The notes under the pieces were generated by a model, which was given only the letters and a program-made list of their open reading frames with translations, did no database searches and was not told the origin of the DNA. A stretch of DNA of 64,000 nucleotides from Baylisascaris procyonis (lineage: Eukaryota; Nematoda; Chromadorea; Rhabditida; Ascarididae). The stretch covers positions 2,240,501 to 2,304,500 of the forward strand of contig JAZARR010000123.1 of the NCBI GenBank assembly GCA_037389465.1. The letters run 5' to 3'. The position numbers were made by a program, and so were the translations under genes. Positions 1 through 13,287 of this stretch are shown here, in pieces (positions within the stretch are counted from its first letter, which is position 1; each line of letters begins with the position of its first letter).

Positions 1-145
1 TTACTCATCAACACTTGAATAGGAAAAAAAGACAGGAAATAAGATTTAAAATTTAACAATTGGAACAAATATCCCTAATCAAAATAGTACTGCAAATCAT
101 CATTGGATCACTAGAAACTATGAAAGAGATGATCGAAAAAGAAAC

Positions 146-3100
146 AAATTCAAGTGGAGTAGGCGTGTATGGAGCCGCATTCGGCATTGTGGAAGCTAGC
201 GTATACGATGCCGCAGGTGCCTGTTTGATCACCGACGCAGATGATGGTGTAGCCGTCGTGTTCGATGACTCGACACCCTGTGAAAAAAAATCAAGTCACA
301 CAATGCTACTTACCATATTTGAACACTGATTAATTAGAATGCTATTATAAATAATAAAAATTCTCCTCAAAAATTTAAATTTTTTTATCGTCAGATTTCA
401 ATGAAATGCTCTAAATTATATGGCAATGTCTGCCCTGGGAATTTCAACATTACCATCTAACGATAAAACTCGATATATGCATTGAAATATTTCAAAATAT
501 GAGTGAAGCATCAAGGAATTACCAAAGAATTACTGCTACTTTGCATTTACGTCTTTCTTATCGGACGAAAATCCCCTCTTAAATGTGGCTTGCTGACCAG
601 CCCTTATCACTTCCTATCTTCATTCGCAAGTGATGCATTGCCTTTTTCATTTCTCCTTCCGTTCCTGCTGCGTCTTTTCTTCATATCCACTCATTACCAA
701 TACCGATCAAAACTAATATCACCTCTCTTCGCAACTGAATGCTTAAAAAATCGACACTGCCACAGGTCAAAAACAAATGCGCTTTCACTGAACAAATTCC
801 GAGATGAAACACCAATTTTTATAGAACTATAAACGATTCGAAAAAGGTGTAACCTTAAGGTGAGACTGCATTACAGAGGCTGACTGATTCAACAACCTTC
901 CATTGCCATAAATGAGCGATTCGGGATTCGTTAGAAGGCTCTGATGCCAAGGTGAGAGAACACCTGATTCAGAATTAGTGAGTGCAGAAGGCGCGAACGG
1001 TGACTGAAATTGTGACGCTGAAGCCGGGTGTGACTGTGGCTGAAAGTTATTCATTTCTATAGCATCAACATGCAATATGCCATTTAACTGCGCAATACGC
1101 CATCGATGCGCACAACGATCATGCTTCCCATGTTCGAGCTTATCTATTTATATCACCTGCATAATCTGCAACCTTTCAGCTTGTCACCTCAGGGTTATCT
1201 GCATCAAATTCAACGAAATATTGCATAATTGGAAAATTAAAGAGGAATGTGGGCAAGGAAATTGACGAAAGAGCATGTTCGGGATGTCGAAGAATAATCT
1301 CGAAAATATTATCAAGAGGATGCATTTCGCTTATGTAAATTCATTCTCTTCCTCCATCTATTCTTCTCTCGAATTTTTTCTCTCTAACTCATCTTTAATT
1401 GCTTTTTCATCCTACTTCTCATAATGTACTGCTCAGTTTTTCCCTGCTTAATGCACTCTGATGTCTCTACACTGGCTATATCTTCAGTAATTTGATTTAA
1501 ATAGCCGTGAAATGGGCTCTAATATCACCATTTCGTGATTAAGTATTAAAATGTATACGCATATCGCCTTAAAATTTTCAACTTCACCTCTTGTATTTTC
1601 AATCGCCCTCTTCGTTTAATAAATCTGTCAAATACGCCCTAAAATTTGTTACCATAACTAAATCCGCCAATAACACTACCACTTGCAATTGAACGAATTA
1701 TTAAGTTTCGCTGTTTTCGCTATTTCCGGCTGCCTTATCGGCTGCTCCATTTCACAAGTTTCGGCTTTTATTCCAAACCTTCAGATAACAGCAATCTCAT
1801 CAAGGAATTTCCAGCACATCAGCTATTGGCCATTGCATAACAAAATATATGATGAAGAAAATATTTCTCGCAACTGTCTAAACCCGTAAAGCCTACTATC
1901 GAACGCAACATATATCAGGGCACCATGACACTATCCCCCTCCCCTTCCACCAAAGAAAACTGCAAATATTTGGGGGCAAAATCATAACTCATTCATTGTT
2001 TATATCATCCTTAAGCATTAACGTTAAAAATGATCAACATTTCCGCCGCCACATAATGAAAGAAAAATTTCTAAGATTCATCTCTTAGAAATTCGAGAGA
2101 AACCCCCACCACGAAACTGCCTGTTGAAACGACAGATGCGGCGTTCGGAGCAGATAGCTGGTTGCAAGTCGGCGTCTGGCCCGATGAAGAAGTCTGCTGT
2201 TGAGCCGGTGAGACCACAGAGGCAGAGCCTCCAGTTGGCACTGATGCACATGAAGCGATATTGGATCTACTCGCCAAATGCGCATTGTTCGGAGTGCCAG
2301 TGATGGATGGATTAGGATTTACGGATGCCTCCGGTATAAAAGTTGCCTGTGGCATCAACGGTTGTGACGGATTCGCAAATGGAAGCTGCTGATGTTGCAG
2401 TGGGACACCTGAACTCACCGAAAAGGTGCTGGTGGGTTGGATACTGGTGGGTTGTTTCTGCGTTGCTACTGAAGCAAAAGAAGTGGCCATTTTACAAGGG
2501 TTGTTCGAATGCAATTGCTGCGGTACGGTAGCCGATGGAAACAGTTGCTCGGATGGTACCGAACTGACATTATTATCATTACGCAGTCGCGTTGCAGTTG
2601 GTTGTTGCTGAACTACCTGCAGTTGGCTTCCTTGCTGAGGGCCCATTTGTAGTGGTTGCTGAGGAATGCTCGTTTGACTAGTATAAACAGGAGCGTTCTG
2701 GAAGCATTGCATCGGATTCTGTGGCATCTGCGGCATGCTCTGCGAATGTTGTACCGAATTACACGTCAGGCTCGTCTGATTCTGAGAGGAATGCACCAAG
2801 TTTGAAGCATCTACAACATGCTGGAATGCAGGAGCATTAGAGGCAGCCGGCTGCGCAAAACATCCACCACTGGCCGGCGGTAAAGACTGAACACTAGTTG
2901 ATGCTGGGACAACCGGTGGGTGCTGGTTTTGTAAGCCCAACGAAGCGACAGGCGGTGCAAGTGGTGCAAAAGTCGAAACATTCGGCGATTGCACTGATAT
3001 GGGTACTTGGAACTGAAAAGGCTGTTGAGATGGACCTTGTAAGGGCTGCGGTTGCATAGTTTGAGGTACTATATTCCTTGTGGTCGCACCAGTAGCAGGA

Positions 3101-6100
3101 AGTACTCCACCTCCTAAACTAAGTCCAGAATGCTGTGGTTGAACTAAAGCAGCATTCGGTGCCATAGACGAAGATGAAGCGAACACGGCGCCAGTGCCTG
3201 TTGGATAAGCTGAAATTGTTGAAATTAAAAAGAATAAAGAGCCCACGATTATTTGAAAATGAATACTCAGAATAAATTCCCGACAGCCAACAATCGTTCA
3301 GTTCAATGGATCGCTTAGATGCACCGAATAATATTATGCAAGTAAACTATTATGGAAGCTTCGATTTATAAAAGGAAACCACTGGGAATGAAAACAAAGC
3401 GGAATTCCTTGCAAACGTGAGTCTCAAACGATACACTTCCGTCGTTGCGAAAAAAAAAAAGACAGAGTGAGAGAAACGTTGACAGACGTTGTCACAGTCC
3501 TCACGTAATGGAAGAAAGAAGAGAGTAGCGCAATAACTTCATTTCAGAATTTATAGGGAGGATGAAATTTCGCCCCGTAAAGACAGACGGGTGTCACTTC
3601 TATTTCTTAGTTTAAAATTCGAAGAAAGGGTGCATTCCTTCATCGATCTTTAAAATGAAAGATGGCAGAATGATGGGAATTTCCTTTCAAAAAAAGTAAA
3701 ACAATTTCCTCTCAACAAGCTAAAACTGCCACAGTAAAATAGATTTTCGAGAATAAAATCTATTATTATCGTTAAAAATTCAACTTTTCCCAACTTGCAA
3801 ACTTCTCCAATGTTAAGTTCACCAATTTGCTCAATTAAACGATGCAATGCGCCCTTCTATTGAAAATCACTGATCGTTTATTTTAAAGAAAATTCTAGCT
3901 ATAGGTATGATTATTTATCGTCACAACAAAAATGTTCTCAAATCTTTCTACGTTAAGCTAAATAGTTCGTTGATTTATTTATTTCTATTTTATTTAAATT
4001 ACTTAATTTTGTTATTTAATGTTTAAATATTAATTTCACTAAATTTAACAGAAATTTTCCAACTATTATTCAAATTTTAGTAGTATTGACAGCTCAAAAA
4101 GCCAGTTGAGCAATAGAAGTCAACAAAACACGACGTCATTGCCCGGAAAATGAACTGAACATCGCCTCGCCTCAATACTTCTTGCAAAAATGCTTTTGCA
4201 CTTATCTTGCTTGAAAGGCCATCCATTAATATCGTCGCATTTTACCCATTTATGAACCGTGACCGTGTTTCACCAACTCTCGTAGAATAAAAGAAGGAAA
4301 AGGCTGTTCCGTAAGATTAAGACTACGGATAGACGGAGGACTCTTTATCCCTTTATCATAAGCATCAGATCTCATAAAAATTATCGTTATATACGTAATA
4401 TTTCACAACAACTCATTTTTACATTGGTTCACAGCAAACCGTTTGGTTATATTACTGCATTCAGCCCAAGCGGCAGAACCCCAATCCACATAAGCAAAGA
4501 TCCAAGTCATCCATTATTACAATTCTGCATATCCATTGGTCACTTGTACTAGAACTTGCACACAGTTTCTAGTGCCTTAGGAACCTGGTAGTGGGCAGCG
4601 ATTTAGATCCATATCGCAAATATATAACGATAAACCTGGAACTTGATGCTAGTGGATAAATAAATAAAAAAGGTTAATATTCATGGAAGTGACCTTGTGG
4701 AATAGACATAGTTGATATGGCGATATGAGGCACAACTCCACCAGCATTTGCATAGGCGGATTGCTGCTGAAGCATAGGTCCAGGTGAACTATTCATTCCT
4801 ATAAATTTGCATATCCACTAGTCATTCGCAATTGACCTTCAAAAAACTGTATGCAAACAACTACGACAAGCTAATATAGAAAGACGATAAGCATTGCACT
4901 TGCACCTTCTCATAACTGTAACACAATGATGGCATAAAAGTAGAGTACAATCAATACCTGCTATTTCCAACAACCACTTTCCCATTTTCTGTTCTCTATC
5001 GAGCAAAAACATAGAAATTCTCGTAAAATAGTTAGTAATAGGGAAGAAATTTTCGTAAAATAATTAGCGATAGGAACAGTTAATTCTTTGCTTTGTAACT
5101 GGACGGCTAAGGTCATATAAGCCCCTGCTATCAGCCAATATCCAGCGGAATGAAGTTCAACTCCTATAATAACCTAAGCAGCAATAAATTCATCTTGCCC
5201 GTTTAGCTCATAGAACACTGTTGTGATGAAAGACCGCGCTGCGACCCATTTTGCATACATCGACCTCAGTGACATCTGTTCTTCTCTGCCCTATTATTTT
5301 GCGCCTTTTCTTTGGCTGTCTGACTGTGTGCTTCAAACCCATTTGCTCTCAAACGCGCCGATCAAGATACTTTGATGCCTTTGCCTTTTGCTCGATTCAT
5401 CCCACCAGTTCCCTCAGCCATTTCTCTGCGCCGGCTCAGTCAGCTCCTCCTATCCGTCATCTCGCCTCGTCCATACTGCAGCCAGATAGCTAACACATTT
5501 CAACTATGCTCAATTGTCGATTATTTACTAATGCATTCTACAAAAGATTAACGTACGCATCAAAAACACTAACTGATTGTGCAGTATAAAGTACTATTGC
5601 GCGATGACGTATCTCTACACGTGTACGTATGCATGTGTCTGTCTATCTGTCCGTTATTTTTAACTCGGTCTCGAGAGTACTAGTGGGTATAACGCATATC
5701 ACAACGTGACCTCCTGCAGAGTCATTTATATTGGACATACAAAGAAGCCTAAAAAAATTGAAGACTTTCAACTTATCTCATGCAAGTTGTGGGAAGACAA
5801 ATCTTTTGTTAAAGTTCAGCATAAGCAATTGGATTAGTTGGAATATGAAGACAATATTTCGCATACGCCACTTTTTCATTGATTATTTAGGGAACTTCTT
5901 AGCCGAATGAACGAGAGTGTGAGAGCACATTTCGTGCCGGTTCATCCGGTTTGCTTTTTCACTTATCTCTTTAAGTGAAATCTTCTAGAAAAATCCAGTG
6001 GCTGCAATTGGAATGCAAACGTTACTGCGACCATCCAGACATTCTCAAGGCGAACTCTACGATAAAAATGCTTCGCCGACGATGGCATAAACCCAAGATG

Positions 6101-9100
6101 AACCGAAATGGATTCTCTCTTAAATACGTCAGTGACGAAAGCAATTGCAACTATTATAGACGCGAGACGAAACATGACATATTCAACGCGATAAAACAAT
6201 ATAATACATTCAGTAAATGCTTATAAGCAATCATTATAAATGGAAATTTCAACTGAATGAAGCAATGTCGCGTTAATGTGAGACCATTTTGATTCTGAGG
6301 TAATTAATTTACCTGTCAGCTTAAAAATAAACACACCTTGAGTATACGATGGGAATGCAAGTGAACAAGGGGGCATAACCCCGACGGGATGTTGTTGCGA
6401 TGACGGTGGCAGTTGCCCGGCTATCTTACTTCGATAGTACGATAAATAATCCTTTAGTCGCGCACCTCCTCCGCTTGGTGTCGGTCCACCTATAAAAGTG
6501 AACCATCAAAAATGTTCCGTTTATAAAACAGGTTTCTTGAAATTTTTATCTATAAACTGCAGAGGAACAAAGAAAAGAAGTAACCAGAAGTGTGAAAAAA
6601 ATCTGATACCAGCATTCGGTGGACAATCCACTGATGACTGTAAGTTCGAAGATGAAGAATTCATTTGTTGGATACGGAATTGTTCCATGGTCTCTTTTGC
6701 CTCTCGTGCCATTCGTAACTCGCGTCTTTGTTCCTCTAATCGTTGTTTTTCTTTTTCTTTTGCAGCCTTTTCCTCTTCATCTATAAATAACTCAAAAATA
6801 CCTTCATCAAAATCATCACCATCATTTCCCTAAATAACCAATACTAAAGACGCTCTTTTTCAACGATTACAAGTTACTACTATCTTAGTCAATAATCACA
6901 ATACGAACCCTCACTACCCATAATATTCAAGCCCAGCGTGAAAAAGTGACCACTTCAAGCACTCGATTTCGCCACAATTGAAGCTGAAATGAGAGAAGAA
7001 TTCAACGAACATGCATTCTCGACTCCTTCCATCGCTTCATCTAAAGTTCGCACAAGAGAGAAGAGTGTCGAATAGAATTTCAAGCCTTCATCCGCCTTCT
7101 GAAGAACATCCGTATAGACATCGTAGGCGGCTGTCAACGCCAGAATTTGATCCGCACGACTACAATTCAAAATCCATTAAGAATTATGGCATACCAAACA
7201 TACCAGCCAATGACGACCCCATATGAGCCTACTTCGTTAAGCTGCCCATATCATCATCTTCATGCTTAGTAACCCAATTTCATATATCGCCATTAGAAAG
7301 AGTCAGTACCTCCCTTGCAATTCCATACAGCCGAATGTCGATACGTATCTCCGCCCCCTATTACCCCCTTTAAACGGTTCCCACAACAACCCCTCCAAAA
7401 TACTAATGCTGTTTTTCTCCCTTTTCACCTGAATTTCCCTTCGTTCTACTAAACTGATGTTACCTTTCCAACGTGATGCACTCATTATTCTTTCAAGCTT
7501 ATGGAAAGTTCATTAGGTTGGAAAAGCAAGCAGATAACCCACAGAGCACTCATTTCAATCATACCTCTTGTTTAACTCCATAACTTGACGTCTACAATCC
7601 GCAAAACTTGCATTCGCCTCCGTCAACGCCGCCAGAATCTTCGTTTGTGCAGCCAGATTCATATCGATCAATCGAACCACCTCATCATGTTTCTTCAACT
7701 CTTTGCTATACAAATCCTGAAAAAACAACTGCAGTTTAAGAGAAACAGGTCAAATATTTATTATCTCTGCACCACAATCAAATGCACTGAATGGTTTTCA
7801 TTCATTTATGGTGATGTGTGCAGTCATCAATGATATGATGATAGCTGTTCTAATCGTACCAGGTAAAGTTCGTATATCACGATTATATCTCCAAAAAAAA
7901 TTTTGATAAAGAAAACTGTACCTCTTCCTCCCTTTATCTTCTATGCCATAGAACAATCATTTCAAATCAGATAACTATATGCTGGAACATACCACAAACC
8001 AAACGACCACCGCACGTATTAAACTCAAATTCAAAGCAACCTAAAAACTACCAAAAGAAGATTCGTCGATCAACAAAACTACAACGCACCGTATTATCAA
8101 CATCCTTTTCGGCGAGGCATTTGGCGGTGATATCATCGCTTTCAACATCTTTGCTAAGTGTATCTAGCAGTTGACGGCGCTGTGCACGCATTTCCTCTGT
8201 TTTATCCAGCATTCTCTTCAATTGTGCACCTTCGGCTGTTTCTGCTAAAATAACTTCCAAATACATACCAAATTTAACCATTAAAAAATCAGTCAACTTA
8301 GAAGCCATCAATAAAAACGTTCGACAACGATACCCTCCCCCTCCCTCCGGTACTCCTTTATTTTCGACCACCCACACAATCAAATGGCATCAACAATGGC
8401 ACAACACAAACTTCCATCCATATAAGAAACATAACATATTCCTCGTACGACATAATCGATCATTCGCAATATATTCATATACGACTAATGGAAGTGCATT
8501 CAGATTAAACATTTCACGCCAATAAACACAGCCAAAAGCATGCTAGCAATTTGCAAACATCAAATTTGCACTACAACCTTTTCCACCACTTTCAACACAA
8601 CTCAAAGAAGTATTTTATTTAAGAAGGAACTTGCAAATAAGCACGAATTTAAACGATTCAAGAGCAATATCTACAACTATTAAAAAATATGAGTGCGTAA
8701 TTCAAGAAAATAAACGAAACGAACATGGCTTCACAACGGGACCGGAAATGCGATGATTCAGCTCATTTAATGGCATCGCCAATACACGTAAATTTTCTGA
8801 ATGGGCTGCTATAGCTCGTTGAAGTTGCGCATTATTCGTCCTGAAAAAAAAAAAACGATCACAATCGTTCAAAAAATCCAAGTACTCTAAGATCGGTACC
8901 GCAGATGTGCACATTCATATAGATCTACTAAATCTATATCAAAAAGTGATCTTTGATTCTACAAATTTAAAAACCGGAACGATGAATAAAATGAGAATCG
9001 GAAAGTTACTTGAAAAAAAAATTCAAACCTTGCTTTCATATGATGTTCACTGATCCTTTCGAGCTCTTTTTTTATCGCTTTGAAACCAACATCGCTTGTC

Positions 9101-12100
9101 TGAAAAAAAAAGCCAAAAAGCCCTTCAAAACAAATCTTCTTGCCAAAGCAAACATACCGAATAGGGTAGCCATATTATATAAGACTTGCTAATTTTACAC
9201 TAATTCCAAAATTTTTAGTTGTTCTATTTTATTCATTTATTTTAATCAACAGAGCATTCATTACAAAGAAATGCCTTGTCATATTACTTCCACTTATCCC
9301 AATTCAGTGCTTCTCTCAACTAGTCGAGTCCTGTAGTCGCCTCTTACGGAAGAAATAAAAAGAACATCCAAAACTATCGCCACCAATATTCATCAAACAT
9401 AACTTAGTTACAACACTCTCTACTAACCACCTTGACCAATAGAGTCAGTGCAGCTTGGACCGCATTTATTTCTAAGGCAACCAATGCAATGTTCCCAAAC
9501 TTCTTTCTCTCTTACTCCTTGAAGAAGATGCATCTCACAGTATCAACTTAGCTCGTAACCAATATTGGACCGATGAGATATCTAGGTTTTTTTAGGTGAC
9601 GAAGTGGAAATGAAAAAAACTGCAGAAATGAGAACCAAATCAGGAGAGTCAATTGCCGAAAGACGATTGTGAAGATCGTCAAGTTTATGATCAGCTTCGA
9701 TTGCACAATGACCAACACCTGTAAATTATCTCTCTTTACCTCTATCCAGTACACCTTTTAGGTCTAATATGAAACAAACTGTACGCGATCAAAACCAAAA
9801 AGTCAGTAATCCTCCTTTCCCTCTTCCCACCCCTATACTCTTCCCGTTGAACACAGCAAAGTTCATCCAGTTCTAAATTAGCACCATCTAGGCGTGAAAA
9901 AAATTCTTTCATTCTAAACTAGCGACGCCACTGTGTTACATATATGGAATACATTAGCTCCTCTTATAACCCGACCATCAATGAGTTTCGAATTAACAGC
10001 GAAAGCAGTGATTCAAAAAATTATCCAAGGACTGAAGGATAGCAATAGATCTGTGTGCAGTTCTGATCCTACTTCCTGTCATCATTGGATTCTTTTTTAG
10101 ACATTACACGTCTAAGGCCTAACCATGGGAACAACTGCGGAATACATACGGAAAATATGGAGAAAATTGATACATCCCACAGAAGAATCCTGAAATTTTG
10201 AAAAAAACCAAATCAGATATTCCATACAAATTCAGTTACAAATATTTCAACACCACTTCTTTACGGGATGCTTTATATTAGGTCGGCGAAAACGAAGAAA
10301 TGAAGCCAAGCATAGAAAGAAGGGCGCAACTATGAACCAACAGAAAACCGATGCTGGTTATGCGCCAGTCAGACATCCAATAAAGCAATATAAACATACG
10401 CTGTAGTTTATCAAGCAGATCGGGGAAAGCATCCGGTTGAGCGTTGAATGCCGCACTCCTCTCTAACAACATCTCGGGTAATTTCAACTCATCCACTGAC
10501 TTGTCGAGGTTGATTTCCTCCAATTGCAATGATAATAAATATTCGCTGAAAATATTTAATACTCACATCACCAAATCCGTGAAACTCAGACGGCCACCTA
10601 TATATTGCAAGTGGATCATATAAGAAAGGATCCCAGACATTATGTGACGCAAAAAAAATTGATAAGCTATCGCATATCCGTTATGATCTCATTCGAAAAC
10701 AAGAAAACAATAACAATTTCTTCCAACAATAAGAAAGAAAATGAATGAAAAGGATCGCCACTAAACAATCATCTAAGATATCGATAAATTATCATAAAAT
10801 CTTTGAATTATACTCGAAGCATCTGAGAAATGAGTTATATGGTGGAAGAATTTAATGATCAAGAAGTGAGAGATCCGTATGAGCAGGAACTTTAAGTTAT
10901 TCAACAACTATCTAACCATAAACCGAGGAACTTTAAATTCACTTACCAAAGAACTCACAATCGTTTTGATCATACATTCAGCCTCGACAGATTCTTATTT
11001 AAAGAAAGTCAGCTTGAAATAATCTTTCTCTCAATTTCATAAAACTTCCAAGGTTCGCAACTTTCCCAACGTTAATGAAGGTGAGCGTAGAGGTTGGAGA
11101 TGGGGGAGGAGGAAAGAAGTTTGGAGTATGAAGAACACATGACTACGATGAAGAAAGAGTTCTCTTGCTCTTAATGAAAACGGAATACCACCGACGGAGC
11201 GGGAGTGCTGGAGTTCCTAACTATCACGTGACCAACTGCAAGAAAAATGTTGTGATGAACGACCGCGCTGCGACTCATTTTGCACACATCGACCTCAGTG
11301 ATATCTGTTCTTCTCTGCCCTGTTATACTGCGCTATTCCTCTTGCTGTCTGGTTGCGTGTTTCAAACCCATTTGCTGTTATGTGCGTTGACTCTGGTATA
11401 TTGATGGTTTCTCGCCCTATTCAGTTGCACAACAGGTTTATCTCAGTGCGCCCGCTAATCCAGCCATCAGTGACCTGCACAGCAGCAACGCAACGGAGGA
11501 GAAAGAAGGTACATAAAGTGAGCGAGGTGAAACAAGCGCAAGCCATATTCGAACTTCGACTGCACAGAAAAAACAACAGGAAGTAAAGAAACAATGACTA
11601 TAAAAAATTGTATCAGACCAAGGAACATCGATTACAGCCATCATTGTTCCCTAATTAGACCATCCTAGGAAGTGCTCCTACTTACGCAAATAACGAAACT
11701 GTTTTTTGTCTATGACAACGAACAAAGCTGCGCCATACGTTAGCTCTCCACTTCTCCCCTCCCAGCCATAGCTCGTAGTCGGGTGTGGCCCAGCGAAGAA
11801 ATACATTTTTAATTCCTCAATTCCGCCACGACCATAAGAGTCTTCCAGGAATTTTGCAAAACTCTAGCCCCAACAATTTGCCCCTATTTTGCATTTATAG
11901 TTTTTAAATAACTTCATGTTTTTAATTTATTGTGCATTTATAGTTTTAAATAATTTCATTTCTTGACCAGATCGGCTCCCGCAACTCCTCTTATCAAAAC
12001 GTGCACCCCTCTCCCCTTTCCTTCTCGTTCCATCTCTTCCACAAGATTTTTATCGCCCGCTTCCGTATTGCCTGAAAAATTCGGTTTCAGCTGGTTTCGC

Positions 12101-13200
12101 CCATTGGCGAACGGCGCAGCTTGTTTCCTTGTCCTCTCTTCTCCATGTATCATTTGAGTACTTTCGACGTCAACAAATTACTAATGCAAACAAATAACTG
12201 ACTCCAATTCCTTGTCCTTAGCTTCAACCCTCTCAAGTATCGCTCTCTTGAATTTAGCCTTCTCCTCGCTGTACATCGAGATTGACTTGAGTACGTTCAT
12301 TGGGAGAAGAGTCGCAAAAAGATCCTCGCCAGCCACCGACCGGTCTGTTGGTTCAAATCCAATTGGCTTCACCATCGCAACTCCCTTAAGTGTCAATAGC
12401 ACTCTAATCGCATTATAACAATTACATTAAAAATGCTCCTCGAATCTTACGCCCAAAAGAGCAATGAATTCCGGAACTTCCGTCGAGATCCCTGGATCGA
12501 ATTACACGAAAGTACGGATAAAAGGAATCCAGACTTTGAACAGGCTTAAGCTGGAAGCATTTTCACTTAAACTATCCACAAAAACCACCTCATCACGCCA
12601 TACAACGGTGCAGCAAAGATGAAGGGTCAGCACATAGTAGACGTCATACTAATCCGTATATTCCCAATTCTTTGTTCGCTTGCCCCTTCTTTAAACGATG
12701 AATAAATGACATCGGCATAAAGCTAAGTTACGTGCACATAGCCAAAATTTTTCATATTTTATTGTAATCTTCAACAGGAAAAGTCAATTCCATATATTTT
12801 TCAAACAGTGGCGATGAAAATTAAACCTTTGCGCATTTCCTTCGAAAATATATCGACTTTCTATAAATACGAATAGAGATAAGTATAATGGGTTCTGTTC
12901 AAAGAGCATTAACCTCTAAAGAACATACCTCAACAATGCCCAATTCCTCACGTTTGGGAACACGCTCGTGATAGATAAAATCATTTTCTTTTTTCGCATT
13001 TGTCTCTCTGCAAAGAAAGTAACATTAAAACATTTTGTTCGAATTGGGAATGAAATGAAAGGATCAGTGAAATGAAAGGAACGACAAATAAAAGGTGAAA
13101 AAAAAATGAGAGAAAGACATTCCTGGCACTTCTTCCTCTCGTGTGATAGGAGACCCGCAATCCGCAAGTTTGTAACCACTCTTTTTGCGCCAATCAAAAA

Positions 13201-13287
<87 letters not shown>

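Noticed and set aside
60..329. Plus-strand frame rich in Gly, Ala, Val and Asp
   Set aside because: It is the antisense of the last visible HD-PTP exon.
827..1075. Open frame read as the terminal exon of HD-PTP ending at the TAG at 827-829
   Set aside because: A GTTACA donor at 853 in phase 0 and a strong acceptor before an in-phase P/T/A-rich exon at 277-146 make an internal exon more likely, though not proven.
2343..2611. Two overlapping plus-strand ORFs
   Set aside because: Antisense shadows of the Q/P-rich HD-PTP exon 21.
12181..12203. GTTATT donor at the end of HD-PTP exon 10
   Set aside because: It leaves phase 0, which does not fit exon 11. GTCAGT four bases earlier gives phase 2 and ELDEYLLSLQL, matching the family.
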